This document shows positions 34,958 through 47,956 of a DNA stretch of 64,000 bases, one piece after another (the stretch's first letter is position 1; each line of letters opens with the position of its first letter). The notes under the pieces were generated by a model, which saw nothing but the letters and a program-made list of their open reading frames with translations, was not told the DNA's origin and made no database searches. The translations under genes and the position numbers were made by a program. Where the stretch lies: positions 56,956,773 through 57,020,772 of the forward strand of contig NC_079495.1 in the NCBI RefSeq assembly GCF_030052815.1, written 5' to 3'. The DNA comes from Hevea brasiliensis (lineage: Eukaryota > Streptophyta > Magnoliopsida > Malpighiales > Euphorbiaceae).

Positions 34958-35521
34958 TGTGGTTATGAAAAGAAAAATGACTAGCAGCTACTCCTCTCCT
35001 TTGTCACGCCACTTTGAGGCTTTTCATCTATTCTTCTTCATCTCTCATCAATTCAAAGAGATTAGCCATCAATCTCTTGAATTAAGAACACTAGAAATTG
35101 TTTCTAGTGTCCTGTTTACATCTCTAATCTCTTAAAAGGCAGAACTTGAATTTCTAATTAATAGAAAAGGCTTTAGAAGCTGTTCAAGGGCTGCCATAGG
35201 TGTTCTTGGTGTGGACAAGCTAGAGGGACAACATCTGGTGTTCTGAAGATGAATCTCAAAGGCGCAGACACGCTGCAGTGCATCAAGAGGTTAGTGTAAT
35301 CGTTCTTGATTTAATCTAGGGTTCTAAAATTAATCTGATTAATTTTAAAATCTTAAATAGCAAATACAGATCCAAAAACATATTAAAAGAGTTTTAATAT
35401 GTTGTTTATCATTGAAATTAAATAGATAAAAATAAATCTTTTATGATGCATGTGACCCTAGGTGAAAATTTTTGAATTCAATAGTGTAAACTTGTGTTTT
35501 TCACGCTTCTGTTCCTTCAAT

Positions 35522-35534
35522 TGGTATCTGAGCC
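35522..35534 (+). other. P1 primer-binding site
   Basis: TGGTATCTGAGCC, two bases after the LTR. One mismatch to the initiator-tRNA-Met complement used by the gypsy elements (TGGTATCAGAGC). Confidence 0.85.
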
Positions 35535-37268
35535 ACTATATTTGCCATTTAGATTGTTGATTATATGATTTAATTGTGTGTTTGATCATGAGATCAAAAG
35601 ATCATTGCTGGTTGCATAGCAAGGTGGCGGCATATTTAAAAAAACACCATCAATGGTGGGCATGGTTTGGCTACCATGGGTGGTTCAAGGTTTGGCTTTT
35701 AATTCTGCAATTGTTGTATGATCTAAGGCCTATTCTTTGACTAATTAAAGTGTTTAATTAGTAATTTTAATCACACAATTAAATTATGATTCAAATCAGA
35801 ATTTTAAAAATTGTTTGAATGTGATTCAAATCTGAATTTTAAAAGTTGTTTGAATGTGATTCAAATCTGAATTTTTAAAGTTGTTTGTATCATATTTAAA
35901 TCTGATTTTTTAAAATTGATTGAATAAAATTAAGATCTGATTTTAAAAAAAATGTTTGAATGTGATTCAAATATGATTTTTTTAAAAATGTTTGAATGTG
36001 ATTCAAATTTGAATTTTTAAAGTTGTTTGAATGTGATTCAAATCTGAATTTTTAAAATTATTTGAATCATATTCAAATCTGGATTTTTAAGTTGAATATG
36101 AGATATTCAATTTAATTTAAGTATGTATATTTTATTTAATTGTTAAATAGTGATATGCATGATGGATGATCATGGACTATAAAAGACCGATGTGATTGAA
36201 TTTATTTCTTTTATGTTTCTTTGGGATTGTAAATTAATTAATTTATTTTGGGCATGTATTATTAAGTTTGTAATAATTTTTGGGTTGTAATTTCATTTAT
36301 TTAAGTTTTTGTAAATTCACCTTGGTATGCCAAGGATTACCATGTAATATTGGATTGCAAGAAGTTCAAGGAGGTTAAGAGCATTGGTGAGACCAGTGGG
36401 AGGAATTCAAGATCAAGTGTTGATTATGTACTCCTTCAACAACTCTTGTAAAATGAATGAATGAATGAATGAAATGCACCTAGGAATGCCCTGATTCAAT
36501 TCTTGGTGGCTCAGAATTGAATCCCTTAGAAAGTCCATGATCATACCATATTTATTGCTTATCCATGAATGCATGAGATGTATGGGAATGTATGCTATTA
36601 TATGATATATGCATGCTAATTGGATAATGTGCAAAGTGAGACCTTAATAGTAATTAGAATGACCATAAAATCTTCCAAACAAACGATTAAGTTGGAAATG
36701 CTATAATTAAAGTAATTATAACATAGGCCCTCCATTGGGGCAATTATTTTAAGAAATTTTAAATAGTTGCATAAGATGCAATTAATTTAAGAGATTTTCT
36801 TAAGAATAATTGTTAAGCATGAGATGTTGTAAATATGTAAATGGTTTAGTGGCCAATATTGGATGTACCTGAGGACATTAAAATTATTTGTATAATTACT
36901 GGCTCAATGGGATCAACTTAACTAATGCAAGATAAGTCAATAATGGATGTACCTGAGATTTTGAGCATTAGGGGCTAGGTAAAGGATTGAACCTCACATG
37001 AGATGTGATGGGCAAAGAGTTGCTCACTTATAGTTTATTGTAATTCCAATAACGGATGTACCTAAGGATGATCAATAGAATTATAAGAATTCAAACACCC
37101 ACTAGAAATCCATCCAACTAGGATTTCCGTTTTCTACTTTGGAAGTGTAGGATTCGCTAAGTTAGTGGGAGGACCAATTTGATTAAAAGACCATAATCAT
37201 TTTGGTTAATTACATGATACATTTACTAATTAATCTGGTTATTTTATGCGGTTAATTTTCTGATAAAA
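35535..37268 (+). other. P1 5' leader (1.73 kb, non-coding)
   Basis: No frame of note. It holds a degenerate 35-36-bp tandem array (35785-36095), a (TGAA)n run near 36453-36472, and three copies of GGATGTACCT(G/A)AG at 36861, 36945 and 37054. P2 keeps the reverse complement of this last motif near 63895, so the leader is a feature of the family and not a private insertion. Confidence 0.75.
35785..36095. repeat. Degenerate 35-36-bp tandem array in the P1 leader
   Basis: About nine units built on GATTCAAATCTGAATTTTTA followed by AAGTTGTTTGAATGT. Units differ by substitutions and A/T length changes. Confidence 0.8.
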
Positions 37269-40200
37269 ATGAGCACAAAACAACCACCACCATCCAATAT
37301 CCTTGCAAGCATACTTGATCACAATAGGTTGACAGGACCTAATCTGTCTGATTGGCTAAGAAATTTGAAACTTGTCCTGAACCTTGAACATATAGGATAT
37401 GTTCTAGATTCAAATGTTCCTAGTCCCTTACCTCCAGAGGCTACACAAGAGGAACATGAAACTTTGGACAAGTGGAAGGAGCATGATATGAGAGCTAAGT
37501 GTTACATGCGTGCTTCCATGAGTAATGAGTTACAAAAGCAACATGAGAACATGCAGAGTGCGAGTGAGATCCTCCTTCACCTACAAGAGTTGTATGGTGA
37601 GCACAGCAGGAATGCTAGGTATGAGATATCTAGACAGCTATTCCGTATGAGGATGTCTGAGGGACAGAATGTTGGGGATCATGTCCACAAGATGATTTGG
37701 CTGATTGAGCAGTTGGAACATCTTGACTTCAACATGGATTTCCAACTACAAACGGATTTGATCCTTCAGTCCCTTCTTGAGTATTTTGGGAATTTGTGAC
37801 AAATTTCCATATGACTAAACAGGAATGCACCTTAGCTGGTTTACTCAACATGCTGGTTATTGCCCAAAAGAATAAGCCAGGCAATAAAGGAAAAGAGGTA
37901 GCTTTGGTTGCATCTTCTTCTTCAGGAAAGTCCAATAAGAAGAAGGGCAATAAGAAAAAGAAACCTCAGATTCCTGGTCCTTCCAAGAAAATAGCTAAAC
38001 AGAAAAGGAAGACTAAAGCTGATGGAGGCAAAGGAAAGTGTTTCCACTGCCAAAAGGATGGGCACTGGAAAAGGAACTGCCCAGAGTATCTTGCTTCTCT
38101 GAAGGATAAGAAGGATACACCTTCGGAAGGTATGTCCATATCTTATTATTTAGATTCTGATGATACTCATAGTTCATCTACAGCTTGGGTTTTAGATACT
38201 GGTGCCAGTTCTCACATTTCTAATGATATGCAGGAACTAGCAAATAGTAGCAGCTTGCATTCTCAAGATATTAGAGTCCGGATTGGCAGTGGCTCAACTG
38301 TTGAAGCTTTAGCCATAGGATCTAAATCTTTTTACATGTTTGGACATGTTTTGTGTTTAGATAATATTTTATATGTACCTGATGCTTTTAAGAACATCAT
38401 TTCTATATCTAGTTTGACTAGAAATGGCTATGAATTTCAGTTCACAGATGATGTTTGCAATATTTATTTTGGAAATAAATATGTTGGTTCGGGTTATATG
38501 AATGATGGTCTTTATTATTTGGATAATAATGACAAATACAAATTGAATGCAAGTGATCTAAAAGAATGCAATGCCATGGTGAAAACCAACTCAAGTTCAA
38601 AATATATTTAGCACTTAAGGTTATGTCATGCTGCAGAAGATAGGATTGCAAAACTAGAGAAAATGGGGATTCTATCCTCATTGGGCTCTGAGCCTACTCC
38701 AACTTGTGAATCTTGCCTTCAGGGCAAAATGACTAGATCACCCTTTGTTGGACAAGGGCTAAGAGCTGAAAATATTTTGGAGCTAATACATAGTGATGTA
38801 TGTGGTCCATTTAAAGAAATGGCTAGAGGGGGTTTTCATTATTTTATTACCTTTACTGATGATAAATCAAGGTTTGGGTATTTGTATTTGATGAAATACA
38901 CACATGAATCTTTTGAAAAGTTCAAAGAATTTAAATCTAAAGTAGAAAATCAAACAGGAAAGAGTATTAAAGCTCTTCGATCAGATCGTAGAGGTGAATA
39001 TTTGAGTACTGAATTTGATGAATACTTGAGAGAGCATGGCGTTGTTTCTCAGCTGACTCCTCCAGGAACGCCACAGCTGAATGGTGTATCTGAAAGGAGA
39101 AATCATACCCTATTGGATATGGTACGTAGTATGATGAGCTATACTGATATGCCAATCTTCTTTTGAGGATTTGCATTAGAATCAGCTTTGTATATTCTGA
39201 ATAGGATTCCATCAAAATCAGTTTCTTCCACACCTTATGAGATATGGCATGGAAGAAAACCAAGTCTTAAGCATGTTAAGATTTGGGGTTGTCCAGCTTA
39301 TGTCAAAAAGCTGAACACTGATAAATTGGAGACCAGATCAGAAAAAGGTCGATTTGTTGGATATCCAAAAGATAGTTTTGGATATTATTTTTATTTGCCT
39401 ACTTCACAAAAGGTTGTGATAAGTAGAGATGCCACATTTCTTGAACAACAGTTTGTTCAAGAAGGAGGCAAAGGAAGGTAAATAGAGTTAGAATTGGAGA
39501 ATTATGACCAACCAACAGATCAGATGGATATAGATCCATCTAATCAACCTATACCCATTGATGAAACATCTACAGCTGTTCCCCGTAGAACAACCAGGGT
39601 ATCTCACCCACCAGTGAGATATGGTTTTCTTCATGAAGAAGAACAAGAGTTGTCTACTCATGAAGAAGTAGATCATGGAGATGATCCACTTACCTATGAA
39701 GAAGCTATATCAGATATAGACTCTTCAAAATGGATTGATGCTATGAAATCCGAGATTGATTCCATGTATAAGAATCAAGTTTGGGATCTTGTTGACCCAC
39801 CTGAAGGTATTGTACCTATAGGGAACAAATGGGTTTTCAAGAAGAAAATTGGTTCTGATGGAAAGGTAGAGACCTATAAGGCAAGGCTAGTAGCGAAAGG
39901 GTTTCGCCAAAGGCAAGGAATCGACTATGAGGAGACTTTCTCGCCTATTACCATGCTTAAATCAATTAGGATTTTATTAGCAATAGCTGCATACTATGAT
40001 TATGAGATTTGGCAGATGGATGTCAAAACAGCTTTTCTCAATGGATACATTGAAGAAAACATTTTCATAGAACAACCTAGGGGTTTTGAATCCCAAGATG
40101 GTTCCAAGGTATGCAAGCTAAAGCGATCCATTTATGGGTTGAAACAAGCTTCGAGGAGTTGGAACATCTGTTTTGATGAAGCCATTAAATCCTTTGGTTT

Positions 40201-41199
40201 TATAAAAAATGAGGATGAGCCATGTGTATATAAGAAGGTTAGTGACAGTGCTATCACTTTCCTTGTCTTATATGTGGATGACATACTGTTGATGGGTAAT
40301 GACACAGGTATGTTGACGACTATAAAGGTATGGTTGTCAAATACATTCTCCATGAAAGACTTAGGGGAGGCAACCTATATTCTTGGGATTCGCATCTATA
40401 GAGATAGAGCGAAAAGAATAATTGGTTTATCCCAAAGTCTATACTTGGAAAAAGTGTTAAAGAGGTTTAACATGCTTGATTCCAAGAGAGGATTGTTACC
40501 AGTGAGACATGGTATCCACCTTTCTAAAGAGATGTCTCCAAAGACACCTGAAGAAAGAGATAAGATGGCCAGGATTCCATATGCTTCGGCTATTGGAAGT
40601 TTAATGTATGCAATGTTGTGTACTAGGCCGGATATCGCATATGCTGTTAGTTTGACTAGCAGGTATCAATCCAATCCAGGTTTGGAACACTGGATAACTG
40701 TCAAGAATATCCTTAAGTACTTGAGAAGAACTAAGGATTTATTCTTGATTTATGGAGGTGGAGACTTGCAATTGGATGGTTATACTGATTCTGATTTCCA
40801 ATCAGATATCGATGATAGAAAGTCTACCTCTGGATATGTGTTCATTTGTAATGGAGGTGCAGTCAGTTGGAAGAGTTCCAAACAGAGCACGACTGCAGAT
40901 TCCACTACAGAGGCTGAGTATATTGTTGCATCAGATGCTGCAAAGGAAGCTGTTTGGATAAAGAAGTTCGTGACAGAACTTACAGTAGTTCCTTCCATTG
41001 AGTCAGCAGTTCCACTACACTGTGACAACAATGGAGCAGTCATACAGGCTAAGGAACTAAGGTCTCACCCAAAATCCAAACACATAGAAAGGCACTACCA
41101 CATTATCAGAGATATAATTGGGCAAGGCGATATAGCCATGCAAAAACAATAACATCAGCTGCAAATCCAGCTGATCCATTCACTAAGCCTTTATCATAA
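37269..41199 (+). pseudogene. P1 gag-pol (Ty1/copia)
   Basis: The start is ATG at 37269 (MSTKQPPP). A gag/UBN2-like region extends to about 37990, followed by a Lys-rich linker and a CCHC knuckle (CFHCQKDGHWKRNC, 38039-38080). Protease is WVLDTGASSHI near 38186. Integrase has HAAED, CESCLQGK, then DVCGPF and the GTPQLNGVSERR segment to about 39110. RT runs from NKWVFKKK (about 39825) with YVDD at 40271-40282. RNase H is near 40780-40990 (GYTDSDFQSD, TTEAEY). Damage: a one-base loss near 37790 (P2 keeps it), TAG at 38609 and TGA at 39164 in place of Trp, TAA at 39479 in place of Gln, and a frameshift near 41147 before the ADPFTKPLS end. The RT/RNase H part is one open run of 552 codons. Inactive as a whole. 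Confidence 0.95.
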
Positions 41200-41261
41200 G
41201 TTCAGTTAGACTGACATCTTGAGAAGATGGGTCTAAGGTATTATAATGAATGGCTCTAGTG

Positions 41262-41273
41262 CTAGTGGGAGAT
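41262..41273 (+). other. P1 polypurine tract
   Basis: Purine-rich CTAGTGGGAGAT directly before the 3' LTR at 41274. Confidence 0.8.
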
Positions 41274-43382
41274 TGTTAGTAGTATGCCCTAGAGCATATC
41301 ATTTAGTATGTATCTTGTACATATTTTTATTAATAAAAGGCATTTTCACTTTTCTGTTTACATAATATATTTATGTGTAATAGAAAAGGTCCATTGATAT
41401 TTTGTTAGAAATATTATTCTTAAGTTGTTAAGAATATGAGTGACAATATTTCTAGCACAAAGTATCATAAATAGGTTCACAATCGAGGATACTTCATAAT
41501 AAGGACATGACTTATCCAGAAAGATTGTATTCATGTTTGTTCCCAAGTTATTTATATGAGATATAAATAAGATGGAATGGTGAGTCTCATGCCATATGAC
41601 AAACATGATAGGCACTTATAAATGATAAGTAGGCCGAACCAGTGACACTTATGACAAGCACATGGAGTTTACTCTTGTCAATGTTTTGTCATAAATCATA
41701 TCAGTGCATATAATCTTTAGACCTGAGATAGTACAGTTATCTTGTATATAGGTAGTTTGAGTTTGATACTGCTTTCATACTTGTACTATGTATGGGTATA
41801 TGAGCATGTGTTGGCTCCTACTAGTTATATATGGAGGTAGGTATTGGTCAAGATGGAATATGTTCCTCTAAGTAAATAGAGATACAATCCTATGTTCATT
41901 TAATTATTCTTGATGTTTCAAGCTCCTGGCCAGGACAGATAGATTTATTCAGAAAAGAGTTTCTAATGAGAAAATCTTTTTAATCAAGAACTGGAATTAA
42001 AAGAGAACATAATATTCATAGCAAATGGAGTTTGACATAAGCCATGACTCCAACTTGAGTTGGGATTTTGTAACAGAGAGATTCTAGTGCATGGTAACAT
42101 ATGATTATAGGTTCATTTAAGGTAAACCTTATTACTAATTGGGTGGCCATGGCATGCTATGATAGGTGTTAACCATGGTCTATGAGGTTCATAAAATGAT
42201 TTAGAGAAATCATTTATGGTAAGAAAGAGTTCTGATGATATTAAGAGTTGATATCATGTCTCATTGCCAATTAGTGATGAGCCTAGTAAGTCACACACAT
42301 ACACAAGTTATCACCTATTTAAATATGATTTAATTAATTAATTAATTAAAGAGTTTAATTGATTAATTAAATAGGTTTGGTTTGCAATTAAATTGCAAAG
42401 TCCCTAGCACGACTTGAAACCAAATCTAGATTATTGGATGTGTAGTATAAATTAAATTTATATTTAAAGTGTTTAAATATGAATTTAATTAATGAGAAAT
42501 TAATTAATAGAGATTAATTAATTAATTTATATTTGATATAAATTAATTAGAAGAAGAAAAATAATTATTTTGGGTTAAGAACTCAAAATTAAGACACAGG
42601 GGCATTTTGGTCATTTCATAGTGTGACACGTGGCACCATGAGATGGTGACACATGGGATTACACATAAGCTTGCCAAATGTTTTTTGATCATGTAAGATG
42701 ATTAAAATCAAGATTAAATATAGGTTTGACACTTGGCACAATGTGATTGGGTCACTTAAACCTATAGCTAATCAAAGGGTGACATGTGGCAAGGGTTTAA
42801 TGTGTTAACCTAGCTATTTAAGTGTGGTTATGAATAGAAAAATGACTAGCAGCCACTCCTCTCCTTTGTCACGCCACTTTGAGGCTTTCATCTATTCTTC
42901 TTCATCTCTCATCAATTCAAAGAGATTAGCCATTAATCTCTTGAATTAAGAACACTATAAATTATTTTTAGTGTCCTGTTTACATCTCTAATATCTTAAA
43001 AGGCAGAATTTGAATTTCTAATTCATAGAAAAGGCTTTAGAAGCTGTTCAAGGGCTGCCATAGGTGTTCTTGGTGTGGACAAGCTAGAGGGACAACATCT
43101 GGTGTCCTGAAGACAAATCTCAAAGGCGCAGACACGCTGCAGTGCATCAAGATGTTAGTGTAATCGTTCTTGATTTAATCTAGGGTTCTAAAATTAATCT
43201 GATTACTTTTTAAATCTTAAATGGCAAATACAGATCCAAAACATATTAAAAGAGTTTTAATATGTTGTTTATCATTGAAATCAAATAGATAAAAATAAAT
43301 CTTGCATGATGCATGTGACCCTAGGTGAAAATTTTTGAATTCAATGGTGTAAACTTGTGTTTTTCACGCTTCCGTTCCTTCA
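41274..43382 (+). repeat. P1 3' LTR (2109 bp)
   Basis: Matches 33409-35519 with scattered substitutions. The 18-bp motif is at 42600-42617 and CACGTGGC at 42627-42634. Ends CGTTCCTTCA. Confidence 0.93.
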
Positions 43383-43387
43383 AATTT
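43383..43387. other. Target-site duplication of P1, right
   Basis: AATTT, exact copy of 33404-33408. Confidence 0.9.
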
Positions 43388-43580
43388 AAGCGTGTTGCCA
43401 ACAATTCACACAGTTGGACCCATGACACAAAATTTCACGATGATTGCCATGTTCTACACCAAGACAAAGCAAACTCCCCCTAATAACTGAGGCTAAAGGG
43501 AGGCACCAAAGACTAGCTAGTATATATATATGAGTACTCATCTGAACTCTACCTCAACTGGCAAGCCAGAGAGGGAGGAA
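43388..43580 (-). repeat. Host LTR fragment H, right piece
   Basis: Resembles S1 at about 44945-45100: CCATGACACAAA, GCCATGTT.TACACCA, AGCTAG, CTGGCAAG.CA.AGAG. This supports one family-C host LTR split by G2, P1 and the B element. Its last five bases (AGGAA) may be the left target duplication of the B element; the partner was not found in the window. Confidence 0.65.
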
Positions 43581-44011
43581 TGTAACGCCCTCACTTTAGG
43601 TAGTTCTATACATTTTACTATTCTGGTGACTAATATCTGATCAGATAGCCAGAATGTCTGAAACTACATTTAAACTAGAGTGAGGAGTCATAAATTGATC
43701 AAATAAAGATCAAGTGAAATTAAGAAAAAAAAAATAAAAGAACCGAAGCGCAACTCGGTTAAATGAGCCGAAAGTCACGGCGATGGGTGACCTTAACGGG
43801 AAGCGACTGTGAAGACAGTTGCCAAACCCCAGACTCGTGGGGAAACCCTATAAAATAATTATTTGGGACTTGATTGGAGAATTTATGAGGTTTAAATGGC
43901 AATAAAAATGCCAAGAAAATTTAGTCAATCAGTATAGACAATTGTAACTCGATGAACACAATGAAGGGCATTTTAGTCATTTCACCCTTAGGGATGAATT
44001 TTGACTTAAAT
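43581..44011 (+). repeat. Family-B LTR B1, first part
   Basis: Starts TGTAACGCCC, distantly like the family-A LTR start. Interrupted at 44011 by S1 and continues at 47957. Combined length is 1193 bp, equal to the inverted copy at 49258-50450. Confidence 0.85.
44007..44011. other. Target-site duplication of S1, left
   Basis: TAAAT, repeated at 47952-47956. The empty site is seen, reversed, near 50015 in the inverted B LTR. Confidence 0.92.
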
Positions 44012-44459
44012 TGTCACACCCTACCCCTCCATAAGGTATAACATGATCCCGTAGTATACCTAATGAATTACCAACTTCGTCTACTGATAACCCATTAAAC
44101 ACACTACAAGGGATTTTAAAACTTTTCTTACTTCTTTTTATAGTGGTGAGCACTATTGACAGGTGTTAAAAATTCTTTTAGCTAAAGTGAAACCAAATAA
44201 CACATTTGAAATATTAACAATTTCTATAAAAATTTTGACACAGTGCCATCTGTATTTTGAATAAAACAGTTCTTTAAAAACCTGTAAAAAGCACTTTTCA
44301 ATATTTTGTTCAATCCCCAAACTCCAATATCCAATCAACACAACAAGTTTCTCAACATTTATCAACTCAAATCCATAATAATTTTCCAGTGTTTTCAAAA
44401 GCTGAGATAAAAGAAATATATCACAATATTTACAAGCTAAAATAATTTACAAATTTAGT

Positions 44460-44517
44460 TTACAACTTTAATGTACAATTTTAATGTACAATTTTAATTT
44501 ACAATTTTAATTTACAA
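44460..44517. repeat. 13-bp tandem repeat in S1
   Basis: About four and a half copies of TACAATTTTAATG/T. Confidence 0.75.
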
Positions 44518-44800
44518 CTGCTCAAAATCAAGAACAATATATACATACAGTGAACATACATTACAATACAAAATGCAAAATATGGTATACTCAATATACC
44601 CGATGAACTCTCAATGTAGCACTAGCAGCCTAGTCTGCTGCCCTGTCAGTCTATCTACCTGCGACAGCAATGAAAAGCTATCGCTGAGTAAAATTTACTT
44701 AGTGGTGCACAATAACAATTTAAAATGCGGTATGTAAAATTTTTATTGACAATTTATAATCTAAACAATTCACAATTTTTCAAAGCTCATATAACACAAA

Positions 44801-44941
44801 TTTGATCAAATAATTGAATAATACAGTGTTGCCAATCAATAACACAATTTGATCAAATAACTGAGTAACACAGTTTTGCCAATCAATAACACAATTTGAT
44901 CAAATAACTGAGTAATACAGTTTTGCCAATCAATAACACAA
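44801..44941. repeat. 47-bp tandem repeat in S1, three copies
   Basis: Units begin TTTGATCAAATAA at 44801, 44848 and 44895, exactly 47 bp apart, with only a few substitutions. Confidence 0.9.
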
Positions 44942-45102
44942 TTTAGGCCATGACACAAATTTTTTGAACATGCCATGTTGTACACCACGACAAGGCACAC
45001 TCACCCCAATAATCGAAATCAATGAGGGAGGAAGCTAGCTAGATAATGAGAACTCATCCACACTCACCTCAGACTGGCAAGTCAAAGAGAGAGGAATATA
45101 AT

Positions 45103-45170
45103 CACACTCACCCCATAAATGGAGGAGGAAAATAGTCACACTCACCCCATAAATGGAGGAGGAAAATAGT
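45103..45170. repeat. 34-bp tandem duplication in S1
   Basis: Two identical units starting CACACTCACCCC at 45103 and 45137. Confidence 0.88.
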
Positions 45171-47951
45171 CACATTGTCATGCCAAGTGTGAATCAAAAT
45201 AATTCCAAATCACAATATTTCATACAAACCACAAATCACATTTTATCTCAAAATTTCCATTTGCAAAGTAGGCAACACAATAATTTCCAAATAATATTCC
45301 CAAAGCCAAAACAATAAAAAATTATTCATAACTCATTTCTCCAAATAAATTTTCTGGTAAAAGCAGTGAATATAAAAAGTATTATGCACAAACACAATTT
45401 AAAACTATAATGTTCAATTAAATTTTTAAGTAGAAAATGAGAAATCAAAATTATTGTGCATAAACACAATTTAAAACAATAACATACAAATAATCATAGT
45501 TTATTTCAATTGAAAAATTCAAAAGAAATAACTATTGTGCACAAACCTTTGATATATGCCTCTTGGCCCTGACTCAGTGATCCTTACGCTTCTTAATATC
45601 CTTTTTAACTGAAACACACAATTTAAAGTGTTTCAGTACTCAATGAATTTTTTTTCTAACAGTAAAATCCAATATTTATATTTTCTTGGTACTATTCCCT
45701 TCAACTCATTTCATTAGTCAACCTATAATGTTGGCTCTTAATGCACTCTAAGTGAGTCAATTCTAATATTACCAATATGTCATATTTTATAGCCCTTTAG
45801 TGTTGGTATATGTTACCAATTTTATTTCTAACTGTATTGCATTTTATTGTAATTTACCGGATTTCGGTGTACTATTTTGACCTAGCCGGACGACCTAATT
45901 CCCTCGGTTTTTGGGCTTTAGTCCAAACTACAAACTTGTAGATCTATTTCTTATTGCACGTGGGGCAAAATTTCAGGTCATTCTAAGTTGTGTAGACCAA
46001 GTTATGGTCAATTTACCAATGCTGGACAGAATGCACGAAAATGGTAGGTTTAGGTCATTTTGAGGTCACTTTTGGTTCGGCCAGTTTTGGTACCTGAACT
46101 TGTGCAAGCTATTTGGCTTGGTTCTGGCCATTTATGGGCTTTGGTGTCTTCATAAGAATTGTAGATCTACGTCTAAACTATTCATGGTAAAAATTTCAGG
46201 TCATTTGAACCTGTTTTGAGTAAGTTATGGTCAAAAAACTAACTGCTGCCCAAATAGTCAATTTTTAGGCTTTCAAGTCACTAATCTGGATTTGGTCATT
46301 TTTCAAGTTACTTTCTGGACAGAATTTAGGTAAGCTTTCTTCATGAAAGTTGGCACATTTTGTGCCTAGTTTTACCTCCAATTGGCCTCATACCAATTGG
46401 AGTCACACACTTAGGGTTATAGGTCCATTTGCACACTATCTTCTACATGCTTTCCAAACACCAAACCAAAATTCCTTCACCAACTACCTCCTCACTTCTC
46501 CATACCATTCTGCATTTGGCACTAACCAAAACCATTCAATTCTCTACATTATAGGTCAACTTGTACAGAATATAACCACTTCCAAAATACACCAAATGCA
46601 GTCACAATTCACAAGTTCAATCCCAATAATATATACACATAAATACTTCTAATTATCACACAAACTTCCATCATCAAATTACATACCTATCACTACTATT
46701 CCACACACATATATGCTGTCATTCTTTTGTATAATATTTCAACAACATTTCATGAATTTGAACCTTACCAATTTCAATTTTGAGGCTGCCCAAAAATTAC
46801 ACATAACATCAACTTCCATTTTTACTTTTCAAGCTTACAAATCAAACTTTATACATGAAAACCAACTCTAATACATTTAAACACTTAATTTAACATCTCA
46901 ACAACCATTTACATGCAAAGACAAGTTGTACATGATGAAGTTCCATGGCTGCCAAAACTAGGGTTCACCAATACTCAATCATTTCCTCAATTTTCTTAGC
47001 AATTCAACTTACCCAAAGCTCAACACAAGGATAAGTGAAGGAAAATGAAAATATTAAGCACTAACCTTTGTTTGGAGCTTGCTAAACCTTGAAATTTTCT
47101 GTTTTCCTTGCTGCCTAAAGCTTTCCCATGGTGTGTAGAGTAAGTTTAATGAAGAACTTTTGAAGGAACTAGGGCTTGATCATGGTAGAGTGAAGCTCCA
47201 TGCAAGGTGTGGCAATGGAGTTTTATGGGAGTGGAACAATTCGACAAGAAGAAGAAATGAAGGTTGAAGATGACTTTAAGTGGAGAAATCTGTCCACTAT
47301 GGCCCTTTTTATATCCCATTAAATCCTATTTAGTGCTCCACTAATTAACTTTAAACATTATAATAATTAACTTTAATAAATTCTAATTACACCCCTTTAA
47401 TTTTCCTTAATTATTCTATATATATGATTTCTAATTTTTCATGGCATTTTCAAATTTTAATACTATTTATTTTTTATGGACATTTAGGTCAAAAGTCAAC
47501 TCTAAGTGTCAATTGACTACAATGCCCCTATTCGGATTGCATTACCGATTTTTCGGTAACACCGAGTTTTGTCATTTTCTCGATTTCTCGTTTTTCTTTG
47601 TACTAATTAATTAATTTTTCTTTAATATTTCTAATGAAATTTATACTTTAATAAGTCTTTAATTATGTCTCGAAACTAAATTTCGAGGGTTTCCTGCAGT
47701 CTTGGGGTCGGCTATTGCCTGCGCCGTAACTTCCCCATGCGGTCACCCATCGCTGCAGTGCTAGCTCGTTTAACTTAGTTTCATTTCATTGCTATTATTT
47801 ATCCTTTTTTTTCTTGTATTTTCTTTTCTTGTATTTTATTATTTTATGTCTCCTCATTATCAATTAAATGTAGTTCTAGGCATCCTAACTATCCGGACTG
47901 ACACGGGTCACCGGAACAGTAGAACACACTACCGAACATAGGGGTGTTACA

Positions 47952-47956
47952 TAAAT
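47952..47956. other. Target-site duplication of S1, right
   Basis: TAAAT, exact copy of 44007-44011. Confidence 0.92.

Larger units (their letters stand above)
33409..35519 (+). repeat. P1 5' LTR (2111 bp)
   Basis: Bounded by TGTTAGTAGT and GTTCCTTCA. It holds AT-rich direct and inverted ATTAATTA runs near 34460-34690, the 18-bp motif GGGCATTTTGGTCATTTC (34735-34752), a G-box/ABRE-like CACGTGGC (34762-34769) and a TATA-like TATTTAAG near 34950. An 85-codon antisense frame recurs in all three LTR copies and is not taken as a gene. Confidence 0.93.
33409..43382 (+). mobile_element. P1: complete but inactive Ty1/copia retrotransposon
   Basis: 9974-bp element bracketed by AATTT. It has LTRs of 2111 and 2109 bp (33409-35519, 41274-43382), a primer site, an unusually long leader of about 1.73 kb, one gag-pol gene (37269-41199) and a polypurine tract. 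Domain order gag-protease-integrase-RT-RNase H defines Ty1/copia. The lineage inside copia is unresolved. The gene carries two frameshifts and three stops, and the LTRs differ at a modest number of positions, so the insertion is not very old. Confidence 0.95.
44012..47951 (-). mobile_element. S1: solo LTR of family C (3940 bp)
   Basis: Bounded by TGTCACACCC and GGGTGTTACA and by a perfect TAAAT duplication, with no internal region, primer site or polypurine tract. It is therefore a product of recombination between the two LTRs of an element. It carries three tandem arrays (44460-44517, 44801-44941, 45103-45170) and shares weak similarity with family-A LTRs at its start and in the TTGAC segment near 45716. 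The longest frame (100 codons at 46350) has no recognisable content. Confidence 0.9.

Noticed and set aside
37269..41199. P1 as an active copia element, given its long open RT/RNase H run
   Set aside because: Two frameshifts and three stops in gag, integrase and the pol end prevent a full polyprotein.
46350..46652. 100-codon frame in S1 as a possible host gene
   Set aside because: It lies wholly inside an LTR bounded by a target duplication and is low-complexity, with no conserved motif.
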